Of a stretch of DNA of 64,000 nucleotides, positions 44,876 through 54,570 are shown one piece after another (positions within the stretch are counted from its first letter, which is position 1; the number at the start of each line of letters is the position of its first letter). Source of the DNA: Blastomonas aquatica (lineage in GTDB: Bacteria; Pseudomonadota; Alphaproteobacteria; Sphingomonadales; Sphingomonadaceae); the NCBI RefSeq assembly GCF_014639875.1, contig NZ_BMGD01000001.1:682001-746000 (forward strand), read 5' to 3'. Under the pieces are notes generated by a model. The model was not told where the DNA came from. It saw nothing but the letters and a program-made list of their open reading frames with translations, and did not search any database. The translations under genes and the position numbers were made by a program.

Positions 44876-46698
44876 GCGCTGTGCCCGAACCCGGCCTGGC
44901 AACTTCCGGCTTCGTCGATCCCGATGGCATGAACCTGTGGCCGATCGGCAATTGCGAAATCGCGGCGTTGGTCAATTCCAAGGCGGCGATCACATGGGGC
45001 TGCCTGCCACGTTTCGATGGCGATCCGGTGTTTTGCTCGCTGCTCGAGCCCGAAGAGGATCACGGCTTCTGGGACATTTTGCTCGAGGGCTGCAGCCGGA
45101 TCGAGCAGCGTTATATCCGCAACACGCCGGTGCTTGTCACCCGGATGAGCAGCGAGGGCGGCAATGCTATCGAAATCGTCGATTTTATGCCCCGCTATCA
45201 GCGCCATGGCCGAATGTTCCGCCCGATGGCGATCGCCCGGATCATCCGGGTGATCAGCGGGTCACCGCGGATCACCGTGCGACTGCGGCCGGCGCACAAC
45301 TGGGGCGCAGGCAAGCCGGTGCAGACGTCGGGCTCCAATCACATACGCTATATCCTCGATGACCATACCCAGCGATTGACCTGCAATGCCCCATTGGGGT
45401 GGATCAGGGACGAGACGATGTTCAGGGTTGAAAGCGACCTATATTTCTATTTCGGCCCCGATGAGGGGTTCGACGCCGATCTGGGCGCGACGCTCGAGGC
45501 GATGCTCGAAAAGACCGTATCGACCTGGCAGCATTGGGTCCGCGGTCTTCACCTGCCACTCGAATGGCAGGAGGCGGTGATCCGCGCGGCGATCACGCTC
45601 AAACTGTGCCAGTACGAGCAGACCGGGGCGATCGTCGCGGCGCTCACGACATCGCTGCCCGAGCACGCCGATTCGGGGCGCAACTGGGATTACCGGTTCT
45701 GCTGGATCAGGGATGCTTATTTCACCGTCCAAGCGCTTAACCGGCTGGGCGCGCTCGACGTCCTTGAATCATACCTGCACTACCTGCGCAACATCGTCGA
45801 TGCCGCGCGTGGGGGGCATATCCAGCCGCTTTATGGCATCGGCGGCGAGGCGCAGATCGAGGAACACATCATGCCCGCGCTGAAGGGCTATGCCGGGATG
45901 GGGCCGGTGCGCTGCGGCAACCAGGCCTACGAGCAGATCCAGCACGACGCCTATGGCCAGATCGTCCTGTCGAGCGTGCAGGCGTTCTTTGACCAGCGGC
46001 TGCTGCGTACCGCCACGGTGCAGGATTTCGAGGCGCTCGAGGCGATCGGCCACCGCGCATTCAAGATGTACGATACGCCTGATGCCGGGCTGTGGGAGTT
46101 GCGCACGCGTGCGCATGTCCATACCTATTCGGTCGCGATGTGCTGGGCCGCGTGCGACCGGTTGGCCAATGCCGCCAACGCGATCGGCCGCAGCGATGCT
46201 TCAAAGTTCTGGCAGCATCGCGCCGACACGATCCGCACCCATATCGACCAGAACGCCTGGAGCCACGACGGTGACCACTATTCGGCGGTGCTGGGCGAAC
46301 GGACGCTCGACGCCAGCCTGCTCCAGCTGCTCGACCTCAAGTTCGTCCAGGCAGATGACCCGCGCTTCATCACCACGCTGGCGGCGATCGAAGAGGGCCT
46401 GCGCCGGGGGAGCCATATGCTGCGCTATGCCGAGGAGGACGATTTCGGCCTGCCCGAAACCGCGTTCAACGTCTGCACCTTCTGGCTGATCGAGGCGCTG
46501 CATGCGACGGGGCGCAACCGCGATGCCCGAGCGCTGTTCGAGGAAATGCTGAGCCGGCGGACGCCTGCCGGGCTCCTGTCCGAAGATATCGATCCCCGCA
46601 CCGGCACTCTGTGGGGCAACTATCCGCAAACCTATTCACTGGTTGGGCTGATCCAGTGCGCAGGCATGCTCTCGCGGCCCTGGAGCGACGCACGATGA
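44872..46698 (+). CDS. Glycoside hydrolase family 15 protein (glucoamylase/trehalase-like)
   Basis: 608 residues. An N-terminal beta-sandwich-like region (about 1-250) precedes the (alpha/alpha)6 catalytic domain with GRNWDYRFCWIRDAYFTV and the late WGNYPQTYSLVGL. The general acid and base Glu residues lie in HIMPALKGYAGMGPVR-type and TPAGLLSEDIDPRTG-type positions typical of GH15. GH15 members hydrolyse alpha-glucosides; some in this context cleave trehalose. It is embedded between otsB and otsA, both overlaps being ATGA, so its role is probably in trehalose turnover. Confidence 0.9.
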   Translation: MSAVPEPGLATSGFVDPDGMNLWPIGNCEIAALVNSKAAITWGCLPRFDGDPVFCSLLEPEEDHGFWDILLEGCSRIEQRYIRNTPVLVTRMSSEGGNAIEIVDFMPRYQRHGRMFRPMAIARIIRVISGSPRITVRLRPAHNWGAGKPVQTSGSNHIRYILDDHTQRLTCNAPLGWIRDETMFRVESDLYFYFGPDEGFDADLGATLEAMLEKTVSTWQHWVRGLHLPLEWQEAVIRAAITLKLCQYEQTGAIVAALTTSLPEHADSGRNWDYRFCWIRDAYFTVQALNRLGALDVLESYLHYLRNIVDAARGGHIQPLYGIGGEAQIEEHIMPALKGYAGMGPVRCGNQAYEQIQHDAYGQIVLSSVQAFFDQRLLRTATVQDFEALEAIGHRAFKMYDTPDAGLWELRTRAHVHTYSVAMCWAACDRLANAANAIGRSDASKFWQHRADTIRTHIDQNAWSHDGDHYSAVLGERTLDASLLQLLDLKFVQADDPRFITTLAAIEEGLRRGSHMLRYAEEDDFGLPETAFNVCTFWLIEALHATGRNRDARALFEEMLSRRTPAGLLSEDIDPRTGTLWGNYPQTYSLVGLIQCAGMLSRPWSDAR

Positions 46699-48113
46699 GC
46701 CGATTGATCGCCATATCCAACCGGGTGCAGGCCGCGCAGGCCGGCGAAAACTCCAACCGGGGCGGTCTGGCAGTCGCGCTCTCGGCAGCGCTGCGGACGA
46801 GCAACGGAATCTGGTTCGGCTGGTCGGGCGAGCAAACCGATGAATTCTCCGGCCAGATCACATTCCGGCGCGAAGCAGGCGTGGCCACTGCGACGATCGA
46901 CCTCGAAGCCCAGGACATCGATGAATACTACAACGGTTTTGCCAACCGCACCTTGTGGCCACTGTTTCACTACCGGCTCGACCTGACCGAGATCGCGCGC
47001 GATTTTGCAGGCGGCTACGCGCGGGTCAACGCGCGCTTCGCCAACACCGTGGCTCCGTTGCTCGAGCCCGACGACCTGATCTGGGTGCACGATTACCATC
47101 TGATGCCGCTGGGCAAGGGCCTGCGCGACCGGGGTTTTGCCAATCGGTTGGGTTTTTTCCTGCACACCCCCTGGCCTCCCGCCAGCCTGATGGTCTCGCT
47201 GCCCAACCATCGCGAGCTGGTCGCCAGCCTGCTGAGCTATGACGTGATCGGCTTTCACACCGCCGAATGGCGCGATTCGTTCATCGACTACATCACCACA
47301 CATCTCAATGCCCGGATCGAGGGGGAATTTGCGCATCTTGATGGACGGATGACCCGGTTGCTGATCTGCCCGATCGGGCTGGATGCGACCGAATTCATGT
47401 CCGCCCAAGGTACCGAGGCTGCGCTGCAGGCCGAGCAGCGGCTGATCACCAGCGCGGTCGGGCGGCAGGTGATCGTCGGGGTCGACCGGCTCGATTACTC
47501 CAAGGGTCTGCAGGAGCGGTTCCTGGCTTATGAGCAATTGCTCAACACCCGGCCCGACCTGCGCGAGAAGGTCTTCATGCTGCAGATCGCGCCGCCCTCG
47601 CGCGGCGATGTCGCGAGCTATCAGCAGATCCGCGCCGATCTCAACAGCCTGTCGGGCGGGATCAACGGCGAGTTCGCCTCGATCGACTGGGTTCCGGTGC
47701 GCTATGTCAACAAGGGCTATGCCCGCGAAGAGCTGTTTGGCATCTACCGGGCCTCGCGGGTCGGGCTGGTCACGCCGTTGCGCGACGGCATGAACCTCGT
47801 CGCTAAGGAATATGTCGCCGCGCAGGATCCGCAAGACCCTGGCGTGCTGGTGCTGTCGCGTTTTGCCGGCGCGTCGGTGCAGCTGAATGCTGCCTTGATC
47901 ATCAACCCGCACAGCAGCGAGGACATGGCCGACGCGATCGCCCGTGCGCTGACGATGCCGCTGGAAGAGCGCAAGGAGCGCCACGCGGCAATGCTCAAGT
48001 CGGTGATCGAGGAAGACGTGCGCTGGTGGAGCGAAAAGTTCATCGAGGCGCTATCGGGCGAGGAACCTCAGGAAAGCCGTCCCAAGCTTGCGCTGGCTTC
48101 GAGCAAGCCCTAA
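46695..48113 (+). CDS. otsA: Alpha,alpha-trehalose-phosphate synthase (UDP-forming)
   Basis: 472 residues, GT20. Motifs SNRVQAAQAGENSNRGGLAVAL (N-terminal loop), WVHDYHLMPLG, DRLDYSKGLQERF and RDGMNLVAKEYVAAQ are diagnostic. Makes trehalose-6-phosphate from UDP-glucose and glucose-6-phosphate, an osmo- and desiccation protectant. Last gene of otsB-GH15-otsA; UDP-glucose genes lie convergent just downstream. Confidence 0.96.
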   Translation: MSRLIAISNRVQAAQAGENSNRGGLAVALSAALRTSNGIWFGWSGEQTDEFSGQITFRREAGVATATIDLEAQDIDEYYNGFANRTLWPLFHYRLDLTEIARDFAGGYARVNARFANTVAPLLEPDDLIWVHDYHLMPLGKGLRDRGFANRLGFFLHTPWPPASLMVSLPNHRELVASLLSYDVIGFHTAEWRDSFIDYITTHLNARIEGEFAHLDGRMTRLLICPIGLDATEFMSAQGTEAALQAEQRLITSAVGRQVIVGVDRLDYSKGLQERFLAYEQLLNTRPDLREKVFMLQIAPPSRGDVASYQQIRADLNSLSGGINGEFASIDWVPVRYVNKGYAREELFGIYRASRVGLVTPLRDGMNLVAKEYVAAQDPQDPGVLVLSRFAGASVQLNAALIINPHSSEDMADAIARALTMPLEERKERHAAMLKSVIEEDVRWWSEKFIEALSGEEPQESRPKLALASSKP

Positions 48114-48128
48114 CCGCCCAGCTTGCGC

Positions 48129-49121
48129 TCAGGCGAGCGCGTGGGTGACGATGGTGTCGAGATCGTCGTAGCTCGGCGTCCAGCGGAAACGCGTGCGGAT
48201 CGCGGTGTTGTCGGCGGTCAGCGAGGCGGGGTCGCCAGCGCGGCGGCCCGAGAGCACGCGCTCGATCTTGCGATTGGTGACCCGGTCGACCGCATCGAGC
48301 ACCTCCATCACCGAATAGCCATGGCCATAGCCGCAATTGAGCGTGTGCGATTGCGCGGGCTCGGCGATCAGTGCCTCGAGCGCCAGCACATGCGCATGCG
48401 CCAGATCGCTGACATGGATGTAATCGCGCACCCCGGTGCCGTCAGGCGTGTCGAAATCAGTGCCGAATACCGCGACCGTCTCACGCTTGCCCAAGGCCGC
48501 TTCGACCGCGACCTTGATCAGATGCGTCGCCCCGGCTGTCGATTGGCCCGCGCGCGCGCGCGGATCGGCGCCTGCAACATTGAAATAGCGCAACGCACAG
48601 TAATTGAAATCATGCGCCGCGGCGCAATCGCGCAGCATCCATTCGGTCATCAGCTTGGATGTACCATAAGGATTGATCGGCACCTGCGGATCGGATTCGG
48701 CAATCGGGCCATCGCCTTCGGGGGTGCCATAGGTCGCTGCGGTCGATGAGAAGATGAAGTGCTTGACGCCGCCAGTGATCGCCGCTTCGATCAATGCGCG
48801 GCTTTTGACGGTGTTGTTGCTGTAGTATTTTAGCGGATCGCTGACCGATTCGGGCACCACGACGGAGCCTGCAAAATGCAGGATCGCGCCAATCGACTGC
48901 TCAGCGATGATCCGGGCCGCCAGGTCGCCATCGGCGATGTCGCCTTCATAAAATGCCACATCATCGGGCACCGCCCAGCGAAAACCGGTGACCAGATTGT
49001 CGATGACCGCGACCTTCCAGCCCGAGTCCTTCAGCGCAAGCACGGCATGGCTGCCGATGTAACCCGCACCGCCGGTGACGAGGATGGTGTGATCGCGCTT
49101 GAAGTTGTCGGGAGCGGTCAT
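48129..49121 (-). CDS. galE: UDP-glucose 4-epimerase
   Basis: 330 residues. NAD-binding VTGGAGYIGSHAVLAL, catalytic Ser/Tyr in SSTAATYG and NPYGTSKLMTE, and DGTGVRDYIHVSDLA are canonical GalE. Interconverts UDP-glucose and UDP-galactose for envelope polysaccharide. Last gene of the four-gene UDP-sugar operon, 10 bp after pgm. Confidence 0.95.
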   Translation of the reverse strand: MTAPDNFKRDHTILVTGGAGYIGSHAVLALKDSGWKVAVIDNLVTGFRWAVPDDVAFYEGDIADGDLAARIIAEQSIGAILHFAGSVVVPESVSDPLKYYSNNTVKSRALIEAAITGGVKHFIFSSTAATYGTPEGDGPIAESDPQVPINPYGTSKLMTEWMLRDCAAAHDFNYCALRYFNVAGADPRARAGQSTAGATHLIKVAVEAALGKRETVAVFGTDFDTPDGTGVRDYIHVSDLAHAHVLALEALIAEPAQSHTLNCGYGHGYSVMEVLDAVDRVTNRKIERVLSGRRAGDPASLTADNTAIRTRFRWTPSYDDLDTIVTHALA

Positions 49122-49131
49122 CGTCTGGTGC

Positions 49132-50517
49132 TCAATGCCCGGCCTGCTCGCCGCGGACGAGGCCTGAGGCCGCGAGCTGCTCGTCGATCTGCGCCATCAG
49201 CCGCTCGAGCCCTGCGGCATCGCGGGCTTCGGCGCGAGCGACCAGAACGTCCTGCGTGTTCGATGCACGCAGCAGCCACCATCCGTCATCGGTATTGACC
49301 CGCGCACCATCGGTGGCGTTGACGGTCGCGCCGCTGGCCGACAGCCGCGCGAGCACCTCTTCGACCACTGCGAACTTGCGGGTCTCGTCGACCTGGAAGC
49401 GCATCTCGGGGGTGTTGATCATCGGTGCCATCTCGCCGCGCAACTGGGTTACGGACTTGCCGAGCAGGGTCTGCGCCTCGATCAGCCGGACCGCAGCATA
49501 CAGCGCATCGTCAAAGCCGTAATAACGGTGCTTGAAGAAGACGTGGCCGCTCATCTCGCCCGCCAGCGGACATCCGGTTTCCTTCATCTTGGACTTGATC
49601 AGGCTGTGCCCGGTCTTCCACATCAAGGGCTCGCCGCCCAGTTCGCTGACCCGGTCGAACAGCGCCTGGCTGGCCTTCACATCGGCGATGATCGTCGCGC
49701 CGGGAATGTCTTTCAGCACCGCTTCGGCGTAAATGCTCAGCAGCTGATCGCCCCAGATCACGCGGCCCTGGCCGTCGATCGCGCCGATCCGGTCGCCATC
49801 GCCATCGAAAGCCACTCCGAAATCGAGGTTCTTCTCGGCGACAAGCGCTTTGAGGTCGGCGAGGTTCTTTTCCTCGGTGGGATCAGGGTGATGATTGGGA
49901 AAATTGCCGTCGACTTCCGTAAACAGTGTGAAGTGCTCGCCCGGGAGACGCTTGACCAGCAGTTCCACCGCCGGGCCCGCTGCGCCGTTGCCGCAGTCCC
50001 AGCCGACCCGTGCCGCGGTGCCGCCGAAATCCTCGACCAGCCGGTCGATATAGCGGTCCAGAATGTCGATCTGACGCCGGGTCCCGGTGCCGGCGTCCCA
50101 ATCACCGCTCGCGGCCATCTCGCCCAGCTTGCGGATATCCGCGCCGAAGAACGGACGGCCCTGAAAGACCATCTTGAAGCCATTGTAATTGGCGGGATTA
50201 TGGCTGCCGGTTATCTGAATGCCGCCATCCGCCTCTTCTAGCACCGCCTCGGCGTAATACAGCATCGGGGTGGGGCCCATGCCGACGCTGATCGCATCGA
50301 TGCCGCTGTCGTTGAGGCCCTTGATCAGCGCGGTTTCGAGCACCGGCGAGCTCACCCGGCCGTCATAGCCGACGACGACGCAGGTACCGCCCGCGCGCGC
50401 GATCAGCGTCGCAAAGCCGCGGCCGATCGCATAGGCATCGGCGTCGCTCAGTGTCTCGTCGATGATCCCGCGGATATCGTATTCGCGCAACGTCGTGGGA
50501 TCGAACTGATGGGTCAT
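49132..50517 (-). CDS. Phosphomannomutase/phosphoglucomutase
   Basis: 461 residues, alpha-D-phosphohexomutase family. Catalytic serine loop ITGSHNPANYNG, metal loop GDGDRIGAID and sugar loop GEMSGHVFFK. AlgC-type enzymes act on both glucose and mannose phosphates, supplying G1P for UDP-glucose or M1P for GDP-mannose. Located between wecB and galE. Confidence 0.93.
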   Translation of the reverse strand: MTHQFDPTTLREYDIRGIIDETLSDADAYAIGRGFATLIARAGGTCVVVGYDGRVSSPVLETALIKGLNDSGIDAISVGMGPTPMLYYAEAVLEEADGGIQITGSHNPANYNGFKMVFQGRPFFGADIRKLGEMAASGDWDAGTGTRRQIDILDRYIDRLVEDFGGTAARVGWDCGNGAAGPAVELLVKRLPGEHFTLFTEVDGNFPNHHPDPTEEKNLADLKALVAEKNLDFGVAFDGDGDRIGAIDGQGRVIWGDQLLSIYAEAVLKDIPGATIIADVKASQALFDRVSELGGEPLMWKTGHSLIKSKMKETGCPLAGEMSGHVFFKHRYYGFDDALYAAVRLIEAQTLLGKSVTQLRGEMAPMINTPEMRFQVDETRKFAVVEEVLARLSASGATVNATDGARVNTDDGWWLLRASNTQDVLVARAEARDAAGLERLMAQIDEQLAASGLVRGEQAGH

Positions 50518-50611
50518 GGGGATGGTCTTCCGGAAATGTCAGGCGTGTCAGCCATAAGACGTTTTGGGGCGCGAACCGTTGCTGCGGCACTATCGGCAAA
50601 GCGCGGCAAAC

Positions 50612-51760
50612 TCAATTGGATTGGTGGCGCTCCGGCGCGCTGAACCAACCGCTGATGGCCCGGGCGATCCGGCCCGAACTGTGGCCATCGCCAAACGGAT
50701 TGTGCGCCTGCGCCATGGCGGCATAAGCTGTGGAATCATCAAGCAGCCGGGTCGCCTCGGCCACGATCGTCGCGCGGTCGGTACCGACGAGCTTGGCTGT
50801 GCCTGCAACGACGCCTTCGGGCCGCTCGGTGGTGTCGCGCATCACCAGCACCGGCTTGCCCAAGGCGGGCGCTTCCTCCTGGACCCCGCCGCTGTCGGTC
50901 AGCATCAGGTCGGCGATCTGCAGCAGCCGGGTGAAGTTGAGATAGTCGAGCGGCTCGAGAAGCGCGACATTGTCCAGCCCGACCAGGATCGGCAGCATCG
51001 CGGCGCGCACCTGCGGGTTCAAGTGCACCGGGAAGATGATCGCGACATCGTCGCGCGCCGCCAGGTCACGAATCGCATGCGCGATATCGTCCATACCGCT
51101 GCCGAAATTCTCGCGCCGGTGGGTGGTGACGCCGATGATCCGCTTACCGGCAAAGCGCGCCTCGACCGGCGCGATCACGGCCGCGCGCGACGGATCCTCG
51201 GCCAGCCGGGCCGTGACCCAGTGCAGCGCATCGACCACGGTGTTGCCGGTGACGAGGATCTTGTCGTCGGCCACCGCCTCGCGGCGCAGCGCATGGGCGG
51301 CGGTTTCGGTCGGGGCGAAATGCAGATCGGCAAAACCGCCGATGATCTTGCGGTTCACCTCTTCTGGCCAGGGGTGATAGATGTTGCCCGAGCGTAAGCC
51401 GGCCTCGACATGCGCGACGGGAAGCTTGCGGTAATAGGCCGCGAGCGCACCGCACATTGCGGTCGCGGTATCGCCCTGGACGATCACCATATCGGGCTTT
51501 TCGGAATCGAGCACGCCGCCGATGCCGGTGAGCAGCCGTGCGCTGATCTCGTCGAGGCTCTGCCCCGGCTGCATCAAGGCGAGGTCATGATCGGGGACCA
51601 ATCCTGCGATCTCGAGCACCTGATCGAGCATCTCGCGGTGCTGGCCGGTGACCAGAACGATCGGCTCGAGCCCGTCAGCCTCTTTCAACGCCGCGATCAC
51701 CGGGAACAATTTGATCGCCTCGGGCCGGGTGCCGAAGATCACCATGATGCGCTTGGCCAT
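50612..51760 (-). CDS. wecB: UDP-N-acetylglucosamine 2-epimerase (non-hydrolysing)
   Basis: 382 residues. Motifs: MVIFGTRPEAIKLFPVI, GDTATAMCGALAAYY, HVEAGLRSGNIYHPWPEE and THRRENFG. Converts UDP-GlcNAc to UDP-ManNAc. ATG 51760 follows a clear AGGAG. Positioned 26 bp after ugd. Confidence 0.95.
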   Translation of the reverse strand: MAKRIMVIFGTRPEAIKLFPVIAALKEADGLEPIVLVTGQHREMLDQVLEIAGLVPDHDLALMQPGQSLDEISARLLTGIGGVLDSEKPDMVIVQGDTATAMCGALAAYYRKLPVAHVEAGLRSGNIYHPWPEEVNRKIIGGFADLHFAPTETAAHALRREAVADDKILVTGNTVVDALHWVTARLAEDPSRAAVIAPVEARFAGKRIIGVTTHRRENFGSGMDDIAHAIRDLAARDDVAIIFPVHLNPQVRAAMLPILVGLDNVALLEPLDYLNFTRLLQIADLMLTDSGGVQEEAPALGKPVLVMRDTTERPEGVVAGTAKLVGTDRATIVAEATRLLDDSTAYAAMAQAHNPFGDGHSSGRIARAISGWFSAPERHQSN

Positions 51761-51786
51761 CGCTGTCTCCTGCGGTCGATCGGGCT

Positions 51787-53088
51787 TCAGCGACCGACGC
51801 TGACATACGTGAAGCCCGCAGCCTTGACCTGCTCTGGCTTGTAGATGTTGCGCAGGTCGACCAGCGTATCGCCGCGCATTGTGCGAAGCACACGGGGCAG
51901 GTCGAGCGCGCGGAACACATCCCATTCTGTGACGATCACCGCGCAATCGGCCTGATCGAGCGCCTGATAGGTGTTCTTGGCCATAGTTACCCCGGGCATC
52001 AGCGCGGCGGCGGCCTCCATCCCCTCGGGGTCATAGGCGACGACCTCGGCACCGGCATCGATCAGCCCCTGTGCGATCACGATTGCGGGCGCATCGCGCA
52101 TGTCGTCGGTGTTGGGCTTGAAGGTCAGGCCGAGCAGCGCGATCCGCTTGCCCTCGACATCGCCGCCCATCGCCGCGATCACCTTGCGCGCCATCGCCCG
52201 CTTGCGCAGGTCGTTGACCCGCACCACCGCCTCGACGATCTGCAGCGGGGCCTCATGGTCCTGCGCGGTCTTCATTAGCGCCAGCGTATCCTTGGGGAAG
52301 CAGCTGCCACCATAGCCGGGGCCAGCGTGCAGGAACTTCGAGCCGATGCGGCCATCGAGCCCGATCCCGCGCGATACGTCCTGGATGTTCGCGTCCACTT
52401 TCTCGCACAGGTCGGCCATCTCGTTGATGAAGGTGATCTTGGTCGCGAGAAACGCGTTGGCCGCATATTTGATCACCTCGGACGTCCGCCGCGAGGTGAA
52501 CAGGATCGGCGATTCGTTGAGATAGAGCGGCTGGTAGATCTCGCGCATATAGTCGCGCGCCCATTCGACCTCGGTGCCCACGACGATGCGGTCGGGGCGC
52601 TTGAAGTCGCCGATCGCGGCGCCCTCGCGCAGGAATTCGGGGTTGGAGACCACCTCGAACTGCGCATCGGGCGCGATCTGGCGAATGATCTTCTCGACCT
52701 CGTCGCCGGTGCCCACCGGAACGGTCGACTTGGTAACGATCACGCAGCGCTTTTGAATCGATTCGGCGATCTCGCGCGCGGCATCGCGGACGTAGCTCAG
52801 GTCGGCAAAGCCATCGCCGCGCCGCGAAGGCGTGCCCACCGCGATGAAGATCGCATCGGCATCGGCGACGCTGCTGGGCAGATCGGTCGAGAACGACAGG
52901 TGTCCTGCGCGCACGTTCTTGGCGACCAAGGATTCGAGGCCCGGCTCGAAGATCGGCATGATGCCGGCAAGCAGCGATTCGATCTTGGCCGGATCCTTGT
53001 CGACACACACCACGTCATGGCCGAAATCGGCGAAGCAGGCGCCCGATACCAGGCCGACATAGCCCGAACCAATCATTGCAATCTTCAT
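51787..53088 (-). CDS. UDP-glucose 6-dehydrogenase
   Basis: 433 residues. N-terminal NAD site MIGSGYVGLVSGACFADFGH, catalytic Cys in GPGYGGSCFPKDTLAL, and central KYAANAFLATKITFINE. Oxidises UDP-glucose to UDP-glucuronate for acidic exopolysaccharide (many sphingomonads make glucuronate-containing sphingans). First gene of the operon. The downstream wecB encodes a UDP-ManNAc-forming epimerase, so UDP-ManNAc dehydrogenase activity should also be considered. Confidence 0.9.
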   Translation of the reverse strand: MKIAMIGSGYVGLVSGACFADFGHDVVCVDKDPAKIESLLAGIMPIFEPGLESLVAKNVRAGHLSFSTDLPSSVADADAIFIAVGTPSRRGDGFADLSYVRDAAREIAESIQKRCVIVTKSTVPVGTGDEVEKIIRQIAPDAQFEVVSNPEFLREGAAIGDFKRPDRIVVGTEVEWARDYMREIYQPLYLNESPILFTSRRTSEVIKYAANAFLATKITFINEMADLCEKVDANIQDVSRGIGLDGRIGSKFLHAGPGYGGSCFPKDTLALMKTAQDHEAPLQIVEAVVRVNDLRKRAMARKVIAAMGGDVEGKRIALLGLTFKPNTDDMRDAPAIVIAQGLIDAGAEVVAYDPEGMEAAAALMPGVTMAKNTYQALDQADCAVIVTEWDVFRALDLPRVLRTMRGDTLVDLRNIYKPEQVKAAGFTYVSVGR

Positions 53089-53232
53089 GTCAGGAAAAGC
53101 TCCAGAGCGTCTTTGCCCCGTCTAGTTGCCGCCATGGCGGGCGTCAAATTTTCAAGGATCGGGTCACGATGCGTCCTGATAGCGGCAGAATGTTGCAATG
53201 ATCTGAACGGCCGAAGCCGCGCTCCACCCTGA

Positions 53233-54396
53233 TCAGAGCGCCTTTTCGTAGATCAGGTATTCGCGGTTGACCTTGCTGTCGATCGCATCGGCGATCGCGA
53301 CCATCCCCTGGTTGTTTTCCAGCACCCAGCCAAGCTCGCCGCGCACCGCGCCATATTTGCCGACAGCCTCCACCCGGATCGTCTCGATCATCATGAAGCA
53401 CATCTGCGCGGCAAGGCGCGAGTTCTGCAGTTCGGTGCGCACCCCCATCAGCGGGACCCGCACGCTGGGCGAGCGGCAGTTGCGCAGCCACCACAGCAAT
53501 TTGGCCCAGCCAAACGGCAGCAGCGATCCCTTGAGCGGCGCGATCACGGCGTTGATATCTGGCAGCGTCATCAGGAAGGCGACCGGCCTGCCGTCATATT
53601 CGGCGATCATGATCAGGTCCTCGCGGACCAGCGGGCGCAGCTTCTTGCCGATATAGGCAACCTCTGCATCGGTAATCGGCACAAAGCCCCAGTTGTTGCC
53701 CCAGGCCTCGTTGAGGATCTCCAGGATGATCGCGGCGTCCTCGTCAAACCGGCTCTTGTCGACCTTGCGCAGGCGGATCCGCTCATTGCGGCGGCCAGTG
53801 GCGACGATCCGCTGGATCAGCGGCGAAAACCCCTCGACGATCGGCAGCTCATAGGTCAGCAGCTTCTTGGCGACGCTATAGCCTGCCGCCTCGATCCAGC
53901 CGCGATAGGCGCGGTTGTGATGCCCCATCATCACCATCGGCGGGGTCTCGAATCCGGAGGTGAGCAGCCCCGGCTCATCCCAGATCGACAGGCTGATCGG
54001 CCCCAGCGCGCGGGTCATTCCTTGCTCGCGCAGCCAGCTTTCGGCAGCTGCGATCAACGCCGCGGCCACGTCACCGTCAGCCGCCTCGAACATGCCGAAA
54101 TTGCCGGTGCCGGGGCCCATGCCCTGTTCGACCGGCTGGGCAAGAGCCAGGTGGTCGATGTGCGCAGAAATCCGGCCCACCACCTTGCCGCCGCGCAATG
54201 CGATCATCGGCTGGACGGTCGCATGACCATAAAACGGGTTCTTCGCCGGATCGAACATCTCGCGCACTTCGGCGCGCAATGGCGCCACCCAGTTCGGGTC
54301 CGATGCATTCAGCGTATAGGCAATTTCGATGAATGCCTTGAGCCCCGCCTTGTCATTGACCGGGCTGACCCTTATTTCACCTGGGTTCGTCAACAC
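53233..54396 (-). CDS. GNAT-fold N-acyltransferase-like protein, candidate bacterial ceramide synthase homologue
   Basis: 387 residues, start GTG 54396 preceded by AAGGA. No signal peptide. The pattern of a duplicated GNAT fold (N-terminal NDKAGLKAFIEIAYTLNASDPNWVAP; ALGPISLSIWDEPGLL; C-terminal MIETIRVEAVGKYGAVRGELGWVLENNQ) matches the YghO-like group often annotated as N-acetyltransferase or, wrongly, dATP pyrophosphohydrolase. Members of a related group act as bacterial ceramide synthases in Caulobacter. A divergent desaturase lies 174 bp away, and sphingomonads make sphingolipids, so a lipid role is plausible but unproven. Confidence 0.6.
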   Translation of the reverse strand: MLTNPGEIRVSPVNDKAGLKAFIEIAYTLNASDPNWVAPLRAEVREMFDPAKNPFYGHATVQPMIALRGGKVVGRISAHIDHLALAQPVEQGMGPGTGNFGMFEAADGDVAAALIAAAESWLREQGMTRALGPISLSIWDEPGLLTSGFETPPMVMMGHHNRAYRGWIEAAGYSVAKKLLTYELPIVEGFSPLIQRIVATGRRNERIRLRKVDKSRFDEDAAIILEILNEAWGNNWGFVPITDAEVAYIGKKLRPLVREDLIMIAEYDGRPVAFLMTLPDINAVIAPLKGSLLPFGWAKLLWWLRNCRSPSVRVPLMGVRTELQNSRLAAQMCFMMIETIRVEAVGKYGAVRGELGWVLENNQGMVAIADAIDSKVNREYLIYEKAL

Positions 54397-54570
54397 CGTT
54401 TCCTTGTATGGGCCACACCTTGATCAGGCCGCGCCTCGATCGGACCAAGCCCTGTTCGAAGCGTTCTTTGTCGTCTGCCCGTGATCTGTGTCAAGGAAAT
54501 GCGGGCCAGATGTTGCCATGTTGCTGCCATCTTGATCAGGCTAATACAGGCAATCACAAGCAGGATATTT

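Noticed and set aside
46632-47984. A 450-codon reading frame antisense to otsA
   Set aside because: Same reason: otsA is unambiguous, and the antisense frame is explained by GC-rich third codon positions.
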